The notes under the pieces are model-generated. The model was not told where the DNA came from and did no database searches. It worked only from the letters and a program-made list of their open reading frames with translations. The position numbers were made by a program, and so were the translations under genes. From positions 62,001 to 126,000 of the forward strand of contig NZ_JAPCZF010000008.1 in assembly GCF_025938095.1 (NCBI RefSeq): a stretch of 64,000 bases of DNA, read 5' to 3'. The DNA is from Novosphingobium sp. JCM 18896. GTDB taxonomy: Bacteria; Pseudomonadota; Alphaproteobacteria; Sphingomonadales; Sphingomonadaceae. Below, piece after piece: positions 1-9,461 of this stretch (positions within the stretch are counted from its first letter, which is position 1; each line of letters starts with the position of its first letter).

Positions 1-463
1 GAGCTCCCAGACGTTGCGGTAGCCGTAGCCGTGGAGATTGACGAAGGTCGGGATGTTGAGCGCCAGCGGCGCGCTCTTGAGCGGCACCGGAGCGCGGTGA
101 TCGCGGAAGTTGTTGTTGCAGTAGATGTAGACCGGCCGGTCGCCGTCGGGCCCGAGCGCGGCGCGCAGGCTCTCGGCGGTGAAGTCGGTGAAGGGCAGGT
201 TGATTGCGCCCTTGATGTGGCCGCGCGCGAAGGCTGCGGGGGTGCGCGCGTCGAGCAGCACAGCGCCCTCGGCGCGGGCGCGGCGGGCGAATTCGGGCCA
301 GGCCAGACGATGCGCCTCGCGCACCGGGCCCAGCTCGGCGACGAGCCGGGCGAAGCCGGCATAGTCGACCTGGATTGGTCGGAGCCTGCTCGGCGAGGGC
401 TGGCCTAGCCAGAAGGGTGGGCGCCAGAAGGGCGAGCGCCAGAACCGGAAGCATGCGCTGCAT
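1..463 (-). CDS. Secreted rhodanese-like protein, apparently frameshifted; 3' end outside the window
   Basis: Read on the minus strand, translation from the ATG at 463 gives a clear signal peptide (MLPVLALALLAPTLLA, then ALA). The reading frame then shifts by one: the following conserved part (QVDYAGFARLVAEL, LLDARTPAAFARGHIKGAIN, VYIYCNNNF) lies in another frame. The change falls near 380-384, where one extra A in ACCAATCC would explain it. The second part is a rhodanese domain, with the DAR and GHI-GAIN motifs and a Cys in YIYCNNN at the active-site loop. Rhodanese domains transfer sulfane sulfur or bind thiol oxyanions; this one would act outside the cytoplasm. The C-terminus is cut by the window edge. 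A shorter product starting from a GTG near 320 in the second frame would lack the signal peptide. The family call is fairly sure; whether the frameshift is genuine is not. Confidence 0.65.
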   Translation of the reverse strand, partial: MQRMLPVLALALLAPTLLARPALAEQAPTNPGRLCRLRPARRRAGPGARGASSGLARIRPPRPRRGRCAARRAHPRSLRARPHQGRNQPALHRLHRREPARRARARRRPAGLHLLQQQLPRSPRSGAAQERAAGAQHPDLRQSPRLRLPQRLGA

Positions 464-501
464 AAAGAAAGTCTCCCGCTCCCTGGGTGGGAACGGGAGA
501 C
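457..501 (-). terminator. Rho-independent terminator after acnA
   Basis: GTCTCCCGCTCCC (471-483) pairs with GGGAACGGGAGAC (489-501) with one mismatch and a 5-nt loop. Read on the minus strand the hairpin is followed by TTTCTTT. It lies about 30 bases past the acnA stop. The T-tract runs straight into the ATG (463) of the rhodanese-like gene. Confidence 0.8.
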
Positions 502-533
502 TGATCTTGTCGGCTTTACCCGAAGCTGAACGC

Positions 534-3206
<2,673 letters not shown>

Positions 3207-3516
3207 GCGCCTATGTTTCCCTCGATGGTTTTTGTCTGTCCGGCCGTCGTCCGCGGCAGCATGCTGCAACGCGGAAAATGACGGATTCGTCGCGCCGCCG
3301 ATGCGCGTTCCGGGCCGCTAGGTCAAGGGGCGCGGGGGATTTCGGAGCGGGCCTCGGCGTGTCCCAGGCCGCAGGATGCTGGCCACAATTGCAAAGCAAT
3401 CGTCGCGATCGGGCAAACCTACGCGCGAAATCTCTGCTTTGAGGGCGAAGTGCGGGGTTCTCTCATCCCCCTTCCCCGTATCAATCCATAAAAACTTCTC
3501 CATCCCCCTACTCGAA

Positions 3517-3541
3517 CGGGGAGAGCCTCAGGCTCTCCCCG
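3517..3541. repeat. Perfect 11-bp inverted repeat (hairpin)
   Basis: CGGGGAGAGCC (3517-3527) and GGCTCTCCCCG (3531-3541) are perfectly complementary across a TCA loop. CTCTTTCG follows on the plus strand, only a weak T-run. Both neighbouring genes point away from it, so a simple gene-end terminator is not expected. It may shield the downstream gene from stray transcription or form part of its leader. Confidence 0.6.
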
Positions 3542-3595
3542 CTCTTTCGTGGCTGCGGCCCGCGTTTCGGGAGCGGCCAGGCTGCGACCTTGGTG

Positions 3596-3613
3596 GGTTA
3601 AATCGGCTTAACC
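3596..3613. promoter_or_regulatory. GGTTAA-N6-TTAACC palindromic site
   Basis: GGTTAA (3596-3601) and TTAACC (3608-3613) form a perfect inverted repeat around ATCGGC, 47 bases before the ATG at 3660. TTAA is rare in this GC-rich sequence. The shape resembles, but is one base shorter than, the alphaproteobacterial CtrA box TTAA-N7-TTAA. Binding by CtrA is an inference. Confidence 0.45.
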
Positions 3614-3659
3614 GTCGAATTTGCCCCGGCAGTAACTGGGGTGGGCGCACCAGAGTGGC

Positions 3660-5015
3660 ATGCGCCAGATCGCCTCCCTCCTGCTTCCGCTCATTGCCCT
3701 TCTGCCGCAGCCACTGGCCGCGCAGGTGCTGCCCTATGACCTAAACTTCGCCGAAAGCGAGCTTGCCGCGACGGTGCCCGTCGCCGAGCCCGGCAGCGAG
3801 CGTGCGGTCGAAATGGCCAAGGCGCCTGTCGCCAAGGGCGAGGCCGTCTACGGTCCGTTCCGCGTGCTCGACGCCAAGCGCGTCGCGCTGGTCGGCATCA
3901 CCGACAGCGATTCGGTCACGCATTTCGAGACGCTGCTGCGCGACAATCCCGGCATCGCCACGATCGAGATGATCGATTGCCCGGGGACCGAGGACGACCG
4001 CGCCAACCTGCGCCTCGGCCGCCTGATCCGCGCCAAGGGCATCGCCACCCACGTTCCGGCCAACGGCTTCGTCGCCTCGGGCGCGGTCGAGCTCTATCTC
4101 GCCGGCCAGCGCCGTTCGGCCGAGAACGGCGCCGAATTCGCGGTCCACTCGTGGGAAGACGACGCCGGGCACGAGCCCAGCGACTTCGCCGCCGACGCGC
4201 CGCAGAACCGCGCCTACCTCGACTATTACCAGGCCATGGGCATGAGCGACGGCGAGGCCCGCTCGTTCTATGCCATGACCAATTCGGTGCCCTTCTCGAG
4301 CGCCAAGTGGCTCTCGGCCAGCGAGATGGACCGCTGGGCCCGCTTCGACGTGCCGGCCGCCGTGCCTGCGGCCGCGCCGGTCCAGACGGTTGCGCCGCAG
4401 TATGCTCGCACCGCCCGTCCGGCCGCGCTGGGCTTCCGCTCGCAGACCTATGGTCCCTTCCGCGTCGTCGATGAGACGCGCGCCTCGATGGTCGGCGTGA
4501 CCAATGCTGCGACCCCGGCCGCCTTCAACGCGATGCTGCGCGATCACCCGGGCATCGCCACGATCGACCTGGTCGAGTGCCCCGGCACCGACGACGATCG
4601 CGCCAACCTGCGTCTCGGTCAGATGATCCGCGCCAAGGGCATCGCCACCCACGTTCCCGCCAATGGCTGGGTTGCTTCGGGCGCGGTCGAGCTGTTCCTC
4701 GCGGGTGTCCGCAAGTCGGCCGAGCCGAGCGCGCGCTTCGCGGTTCATTCGTGGGAAGACGATACCGGTCGCGGTCCGCAGGACTATTCGATGAACGCGC
4801 CGAAGAACCGCGCCTACCTCGACTACTATCGCACCATGGGCATGAGCGACGGCGAGGCCCGCGCCTTCTACGCCATGACCAATTCGGTGCCCTTCTCGCG
4901 GGCCCGCTGGCTGAGCGCCGCCGAGCTGGCGCGCTGGACGCGGATCGAACGTGCCAGCCCTGCGCCGCGCGGCCGATTCGCGCAGGTCGCCCTGGGTGAT
5001 CGCGTCGCCTTCTGA
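3660..5015 (+). CDS. Secreted ClpP-fold protein with two tandem repeat domains
   Basis: The 451-aa product begins with a signal peptide (MRQIASLLLPLIALLPQPLAA, cleavage before QVLP), so it should be periplasmic or surface exposed. Two copies of a ClpP/crotonase-like domain follow with a period of exactly 200 residues (600 bases), at roughly 60-235 and 260-435. Each copy has a possible serine nucleophile in VASGAVEL (Ser140, Ser340), a VHSWEDD motif (His163, His363), and the signatures DYY-MGMSDGEAR and YAMTNSVPFS. Similar single-domain proteins are usually listed as predicted periplasmic Clp-like or alpha/beta hydrolase proteins of unknown function. The DNA of the two copies is very similar, which points to a fairly recent internal duplication. 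The family call is moderately sure; the substrate is unknown. Confidence 0.75.
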   Translation: MRQIASLLLPLIALLPQPLAAQVLPYDLNFAESELAATVPVAEPGSERAVEMAKAPVAKGEAVYGPFRVLDAKRVALVGITDSDSVTHFETLLRDNPGIATIEMIDCPGTEDDRANLRLGRLIRAKGIATHVPANGFVASGAVELYLAGQRRSAENGAEFAVHSWEDDAGHEPSDFAADAPQNRAYLDYYQAMGMSDGEARSFYAMTNSVPFSSAKWLSASEMDRWARFDVPAAVPAAAPVQTVAPQYARTARPAALGFRSQTYGPFRVVDETRASMVGVTNAATPAAFNAMLRDHPGIATIDLVECPGTDDDRANLRLGQMIRAKGIATHVPANGWVASGAVELFLAGVRKSAEPSARFAVHSWEDDTGRGPQDYSMNAPKNRAYLDYYRTMGMSDGEARAFYAMTNSVPFSRARWLSAAELARWTRIERASPAPRGRFAQVALGDRVAF

Positions 5016-5072
5016 AGGCCGCGAGTCGATACGAATCTGCCGGTCGAACGGTCGGCGCGAGGATCTGATTTC

Positions 5073-5095
5073 GTCCCCGCGGGGACCGTGTTTTG
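5073..5095 (+). terminator. Possible terminator after the ClpP-like gene
   Basis: GTCCCC-GC-GGGGAC (5073-5086) is a perfect palindrome that would fold with a 4-base loop and is followed by CGTGTTTTG. It lies 58 bases past the stop at 5015. The stem is short, so this is only a fair candidate. Confidence 0.45.
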
Positions 5096-5221
5096 TGCAC
5101 TTACGACCAACGTCGCATGGAATCTGCTGATTGGTATCTGGCCTTCGAAGGCAGAGTCTCCGATTGTCAATCCGGTGTCGTTGAAAGCGAAGGGCGTTCG
5201 GATCGGGTCGGATAGTCAGAC

Positions 5222-5647
5222 ATGGTTAACGGCGAATCGCTGTCGCCGAATCAAATCCTGTGCGGAGTTCTCGGAATGGGCGTTGCAGACTACAAGGTTG
5301 CAAAACAGGGAGCAGAAAAGCAGGGCTTCGCTACCGAATTTCATCAGATGTCGCAGGATCTCCGCAATCCGCTGAATTCGATCAGCGGTTTCGCCGAACT
5401 TCTTCTTCTCGACGAAGGCCTAAGCCCCGCCAGTGCCGAATATGTCCGCGCTATTCTTTCGGGCAGCCAGGCGCTCACCGACGCCGTCCTAACCTATCTC
5501 GACCGCGAGGAAGCGCGCGAGCCGACGCTCGCCATCGCGCCGGCCTGCACGGCGTTCGGCGAGACCAAGGCGGCTTCGCGCCGCGCCATGTTCAAGCGCG
5601 CACGCCACTGGAGCGTGCCGCACAAGCTTCGCAGCGTGGAGCGTTGA
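5222..5647 (+). CDS. DHp (HisKA-like) domain protein without the phosphoacceptor histidine
   Basis: The 141-aa protein carries the helical dimerisation segment of histidine kinases at about residues 38-95: MSQDLRNPLNSISGFAELLL, the counterpart of SHELRTPLNAIIGFAELL. The position of the phosphorylated histidine is Gln45. No ATPase domain follows; the C-terminal 40 residues are basic and unrecognised. It therefore cannot work as a kinase or as an ordinary phosphotransfer protein. A scaffold or decoy role that contacts a kinase or response regulator is inferred. It lies 10 bases before the sciP-like gene, so the two probably form an operon. ATGGTTAA, the reverse complement of TTAACCAT, overlaps its start codon. 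Family sure, function open. Confidence 0.7.
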   Translation: MVNGESLSPNQILCGVLGMGVADYKVAKQGAEKQGFATEFHQMSQDLRNPLNSISGFAELLLLDEGLSPASAEYVRAILSGSQALTDAVLTYLDREEAREPTLAIAPACTAFGETKAASRRAMFKRARHWSVPHKLRSVER

Positions 5648-5657
5648 GAGACCCGGA

Positions 5658-5957
5658 ATGAGTGCCATGGAAGGATCACGTCCGGAATCGGTTGTCGGCC
5701 CCATGGGGCTGCCGCTTACGCTTGCCTCGCTTCCGCCCCGCAACACCAAGCGCTGGATCGCGCACCGCAAGGCCGAGCTCGTGGCCGCGGTCGATGGCGG
5801 GCTGCTGACGATCGAGGAAGTCTGCGAGCGTTACGGCATCGAACTCGAGGAATTTGTCTCGTGGCAGCGCGGGGTCGAACGGCTCGGCATGCGCGGGCTC
5901 TGGGTCACGCGCTCGCAGAAGCATCGCGAGATGTTCGAGCGGCGTCAGCGCTACTGA
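5658..5957 (+). CDS. sciP: SciP-like DUF1153 regulator (CtrA inhibitor family)
   Basis: The 99-aa product matches the DUF1153/SciP family: VGPMGLPLTLASLPPRNTKRW, then RRKAELVAAV-type sequence (HRKAELVAAVDGGLLT), then a helix-turn-helix with ERYGIELEEFVSWQ and LRVTR-like LWVTRSQKHR. In Caulobacter SciP binds CtrA and its DNA sites and blocks CtrA-dependent transcription in G1. The length agrees with the family. The ATG at 5658 follows the pseudo-DHp gene by 10 bases; a second ATG at 5667 is possible. Sphingomonads can carry more than one DUF1153 gene, so this may be a paralogue. Family sure; the exact role is by analogy. Confidence 0.8.
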   Translation: MSAMEGSRPESVVGPMGLPLTLASLPPRNTKRWIAHRKAELVAAVDGGLLTIEEVCERYGIELEEFVSWQRGVERLGMRGLWVTRSQKHREMFERRQRY

Positions 5958-6061
5958 ATAGAAGCGATTCGATTTGGGACGGTGCAAGATTTCGCGCCGC
6001 TATCCGCTTGATGCCCCTCGCGACTAGGCATAGTCTCCCCCGAAACAAGTTGGGGTGATGC

Positions 6062-6658
6062 TTGTACATTCACATAGTCGACGATGAACCCCAACTTCTG
6101 GCGTCGCTATCGTTGATCCTGCGCCGCGAAGGCCATGACGTACAGACGTTCCCCACCGGTGAAGCCTTTCTCGCAGAAGCAGCGGACCTGCCCTCGGGCT
6201 GTGTCTTGCTCGATCTGCGTCTGCCCGATCTCGACGGGCTCGAAGTGCAGAGCCGGCTGAGCGCGCTCGACACCGATCATGCGGTGGTCCTGCTGACCGG
6301 TTTCGGCGAGGTTCCGGATGCGGTTTCGGCGATGCGCGCGGGCGCGATAGACTTTCTCAGCAAGCCCTATCGCCGCGAGAAGTTGCGCGACGCGCTGACC
6401 CGCGCGGGCGAGCGCATCGAAGAGAACGAGCGCCTGCGCGCCGAGCGCGAGAAGCTCGGCGCGGTGAATTCGCTGTCGGAGCGTGAACTCGAAGTGCTGC
6501 GCGCGCTGGCCACGGGCAAGCAGAGCAAGGTCGTCGCCTACGAGCTCGGCCTCAGTACGCGGACGATCGACATGCATCGCGCGCGCATCATGAAGCGCCT
6601 GAACGTCGCCAACATCGGGGCGGCGCTGGTGATGGCCAAGGAAGCGAAGCTGATCTAG
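6062..6658 (+). CDS. FixJ/NarL-type response regulator
   Basis: A 198-aa two-domain regulator. The receiver domain (about 1-118) has the acidic pocket VDDE, the phosphoacceptor Asp51 in CVLLDLRLPDLDG, the switch Thr/Ser region VLLTGFGEV and Lys in FLSKPYRREKL. The C-terminal LuxR-type helix-turn-helix (about 138-198) contains LSERELEVLRALATGKQSK and the recognition helix STRTIDMHRARIMKRL. The start is a TTG at 6062, supported by GGGGTGA upstream and by the family N-terminus (MYIHIVDDEP). It converges on the hybrid kinase with a 9-base gap, which suggests that the pair could work together. Its targets are unknown. Very sure of the family. Confidence 0.9.
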   Translation: MYIHIVDDEPQLLASLSLILRREGHDVQTFPTGEAFLAEAADLPSGCVLLDLRLPDLDGLEVQSRLSALDTDHAVVLLTGFGEVPDAVSAMRAGAIDFLSKPYRREKLRDALTRAGERIEENERLRAEREKLGAVNSLSERELEVLRALATGKQSKVVAYELGLSTRTIDMHRARIMKRLNVANIGAALVMAKEAKLI

Positions 6659-6671
6659 CCGCTGTGGCTAG
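6655..6671. terminator. Small hairpin across two convergent stop codons
   Basis: CTAGCC (6655-6660) pairs with GGCTAG (6666-6671) across GCTGT. The stem contains the TAG stop of the plus-strand regulator and the TAG stop of the minus-strand kinase. No T-run follows, so its terminator activity is doubtful. Confidence 0.35.
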
Positions 6672-9181
6672 GCGGTCTCGCTGCCGCCGAGCGCCTGGCG
6701 TAGGTGCGCGGCCAGTTCCTTCTTGCGATAGGGCTTGCGCAGCAGCAGTGCGTCGATTTCCGCCAGCCGCTGCAGATGTTCCTCGGCGTGGCCCGAGGTG
6801 AACAGCACGGGCAGTTCGGGGCGGATGGCGCGCGCGCGATGGACCAGTTCGATCCCGTCCATGCCGCCGTCCATGGCGATGTCGGTGAATAGCAGGTCGA
6901 CGTGGGTGTCGCTGCCGAGCACCGCGAGCGCGGAATGCCCGTCGAGCACGGCGATCGTCTGATAGCCGAGCGCATCGACCTGCGACGAGACGAACTTGCG
7001 CACCATGGCATCGTCCTCGGCGATCAGGACGACCTCGCCCGTGCCGCGGTCGTGCGGCGTGGCTTGCGCGGAAGGGGCATGCGGGCGCGCTTCGGTGGTG
7101 GCGGGCAGATAGAGCCGTACCGTCGTGCCCTCGCCGGGCCGCGAGGCGATCTCGACATGGCCGCCCGATTGGCGCGCGAAGCCATAGACCATGCTGAGGC
7201 CAAGGCCGCTGCCCTGGCCCGGTCCCTTGGTGGTGAAGAACGGATCGAACGCCTTTTCCAGCGTTTCCTCGGTCATGCCCAGTCCGTCGTCGCTCAGGGC
7301 GAGCACGACGTAGGGTCCCGGTTGCAGCTCGATCACCCCGGGCTTCTTGCCGACGAGAATGTTTTCCGACGAGATCTCGATGACGCCGCCGCGCGGCATG
7401 GCGTCGCGCGCATTGAGCACGAGATTGAGCAGCGCCATCTCGAGCTGTGCGGGATCGGCGTAGACCGAGCGGGTCGAGAAGCGCGCGGGCAGCTTGAGGT
7501 CGATGCCGTCGGGTATCGCCCTGCGGAGCAAGGGCAGCAGTCCGTCGAGCAGGTCGCCGATCTTGATCGCGCTTGGCATCAGCGACTGCTTGCGTGCGAA
7601 GGTCAGCAGGCGGCCGGTCAATTCCGCGGCGCGTTCGCCGGTGGTCAGGATCAGGCCCGCAAGTTCACCGAGATCGCCTTCGCCGAGTTCGCAAGCCAGC
7701 GCTTCGCTGTTGCCGATGATGACGGTCAGCAGATTGTTGAAGTCGTGCGCGATGCCGCCGGTGAGCTGGCCGAGCGCTTCGAGCCGCTGCCGCTGCGAAA
7801 GCTGTTGCTGCAGGTCGATGCGTTCGGTGATGTCCTCGATCATCACTAGATGGCGGGGATTCTCACCGTCGGGCGTGTCGAAGCGGGTGGCGGTGAGGCT
7901 GGTCGGAACCACCGATCCGTCGGGCCGAAGATAACCCTTCTCCGAGGAAAAGCTCTGTACCTCGCCGTTGAAGAACGGGGTTACGTCCTCGATGCATTTC
8001 TGCAGCTGGTCGGGCGGGGTGATGTCCTGCCAGCTCAGACGCTGCAGGGTGACGAGATCGCGATCGACGATCTCCTGGAACTTGGCATTGGCGTCTAGGA
8101 TCAGGCCGGTCACCGAATCGACCAGCGCAATGCCCAGAGGCGCGCGTTCGAAGATCGCGCGCGCGCGCCATTCGGACAGGCGAAGGCTGTTGCGGAACCG
8201 CGTTGCGGCACGCTCGGCCTCGAGCGCGTCGAGCGCGAGGCCGAATTGCGCGCCCATGTCCTGAAGCAGCGCCTTGGTGGTCTCGTCGAAGAATGCGGGC
8301 TCGTCGGTGTAGAGCGTCAGGACGTTGACGATCCGGCCCTTCTGGTAGATCGGAATCGCCGCCGCGCCCTTGAGCCCCGAGCTCGTGGCCCGATCGTGCC
8401 AGACCTCGGTGCTGACGTCGGTGACGACGTCGTCGATCCACACGGCGCTGGGGCCACGATAGGCGGTGCCTGTCGGACCACGCCCGAACGGATGGTCCGC
8501 GCTCGTCATGATGACGAACTGCTTGATGTCGTGCGCTTCGGGATCGAGGCTGTAGCTGGTTACGGGCTCGATCAGGCGGCCATCGGGGGACGGGCGCCCG
8601 ACCCAGGCCATGTCGATCTCGCCACGCTCGACCAGGATGCGACAGATGTCGCTCGACAGTTCGTCGATCGACTTGCGGCGGGCGATGGCGAGATTGCAGG
8701 CGGCGATGGCCTCGAGCAGCTTGCCGTGCCGGCGGGCCAGGATCGCCGCGCGCTTCGCCGCGTCGATGTCGAGATTGGTGCCGATGATCCGCGTGGGCTG
8801 GCCGTCCGCGTCGTGCTCGCAGGCCATGCCGCGGGCGATGACCCACTTGTAGCTGCCGTCGGTGCACTTGATCCGATGTTCGAGCTCGTAGTGCGGGGTC
8901 AGGCCGGCGAGATGATCGGCCAGGGTGCTGTCGACGAGCGCATGATCGTCGGGGTGTACCCATTCGCGCCACTGACCGATGGCCGGGCCATCGTCGTCGT
9001 CGCCGAGGCCGCGCATCTCTTTCCAGATCTGAGAATAATAGATGCGACCGCCGACGACGTCCCAGTCCCAGACGCCCATACCCGCGGCGTCTAGCGCAGT
9101 GCGCCAGCGATCTTCCCCATCCAGCATAAAGCTGCTGCCCCCATGACCCTTGATCATCGTGTAAGCCAAAGAATTCAGCAA
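6668..9181 (-). CDS. Hybrid sensor histidine kinase (PAS-GAF-PAS-HisKA-HATPase-REC)
   Basis: An 837-aa soluble kinase with no membrane segment. In order: PAS/PAC at about 22-145 (GVWDWDVVGGRIYYS, HPDDHALV), GAF at about 155-325, a second PAS at about 335-455 (RAIFERAPLGIALVDS), HisKA with the phosphoacceptor in LTGGIAHDFNNLL, HATPase_c with the N-box NLVLNARDAMP and the G-boxes DDGLGMT and GSGLGLSMVYG, and a C-terminal receiver with Asp in LLFTDIAMDGG. The PAS and GAF domains suggest cytoplasmic redox, light or small-molecule sensing, but no flavin- or heme-binding motif was identified. The start at 9181 gives a leader before MLDGEDRW (9127), which is an alternative. The likely partner is the convergent FixJ-type regulator. 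Confidence 0.92.
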   Translation of the reverse strand: MLNSLAYTMIKGHGGSSFMLDGEDRWRTALDAAGMGVWDWDVVGGRIYYSQIWKEMRGLGDDDDGPAIGQWREWVHPDDHALVDSTLADHLAGLTPHYELEHRIKCTDGSYKWVIARGMACEHDADGQPTRIIGTNLDIDAAKRAAILARRHGKLLEAIAACNLAIARRKSIDELSSDICRILVERGEIDMAWVGRPSPDGRLIEPVTSYSLDPEAHDIKQFVIMTSADHPFGRGPTGTAYRGPSAVWIDDVVTDVSTEVWHDRATSSGLKGAAAIPIYQKGRIVNVLTLYTDEPAFFDETTKALLQDMGAQFGLALDALEAERAATRFRNSLRLSEWRARAIFERAPLGIALVDSVTGLILDANAKFQEIVDRDLVTLQRLSWQDITPPDQLQKCIEDVTPFFNGEVQSFSSEKGYLRPDGSVVPTSLTATRFDTPDGENPRHLVMIEDITERIDLQQQLSQRQRLEALGQLTGGIAHDFNNLLTVIIGNSEALACELGEGDLGELAGLILTTGERAAELTGRLLTFARKQSLMPSAIKIGDLLDGLLPLLRRAIPDGIDLKLPARFSTRSVYADPAQLEMALLNLVLNARDAMPRGGVIEISSENILVGKKPGVIELQPGPYVVLALSDDGLGMTEETLEKAFDPFFTTKGPGQGSGLGLSMVYGFARQSGGHVEIASRPGEGTTVRLYLPATTEARPHAPSAQATPHDRGTGEVVLIAEDDAMVRKFVSSQVDALGYQTIAVLDGHSALAVLGSDTHVDLLFTDIAMDGGMDGIELVHRARAIRPELPVLFTSGHAEEHLQRLAEIDALLLRKPYRKKELAAHLRQALGGSETA

Positions 9182-9270
9182 TATGGCGATTCTACCGTAG
9201 CGTGGCCGCCGCGCGCCAGAATCGCGGGTTGGCAGCGCGTCCGATCGCTAATGAAACCGACTCTCATTCA

Positions 9271-9286
9271 GTTTTCCACAGAAAAC
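9271..9286. promoter_or_regulatory. GTTTTC-CACA-GAAAAC dyad between two divergent genes
   Basis: A perfect 6-bp inverted repeat with a 4-base centre in the 280-base gap between the hybrid kinase (start 9181, minus) and the AraC-type gene (start 9462, plus). Outer GAAAC (9253) and GTTTC (9287) add further symmetry. It may be an operator or promoter element for either gene. Confidence 0.4.
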
Positions 9287-9461
9287 CGTTTCTGATCAAG
9301 TCGATAGAGAATTGCAACGGATCGAGTGACAAAAACCTTCGCGCAGCAAAGACTTGTCTTGCGATTTTTCCGGTGAAGCGTGCCGCAGATGCGGTAGTTC
9401 TCCGATATCGCATATCTTGCGCAGATGCGTATCTGGAACCCCGTCAGGGGGTTTCCGCGTT

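Larger units (their letters stand above)
3207..3659. promoter_or_regulatory. Divergent intergenic region between acnA and the ClpP-like gene
   Basis: This 453-base gap has no convincing gene. It must hold the acnA promoter (minus strand) and the promoter of the gene at 3660. Two structures stand out: the hairpin at 3517-3541 and the GGTTAA-N6-TTAACC palindrome at 3596-3613, both described separately. Nothing else was recognised. Confidence 0.5.

Noticed and set aside
5222..5647. Truncated histidine kinase pseudogene as the explanation of the DHp protein
   Set aside because: The frame is open with a good stop, no ATPase remnant follows, and the gene is closely coupled to sciP, so a functional small protein seems more likely. 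Decay cannot be excluded.
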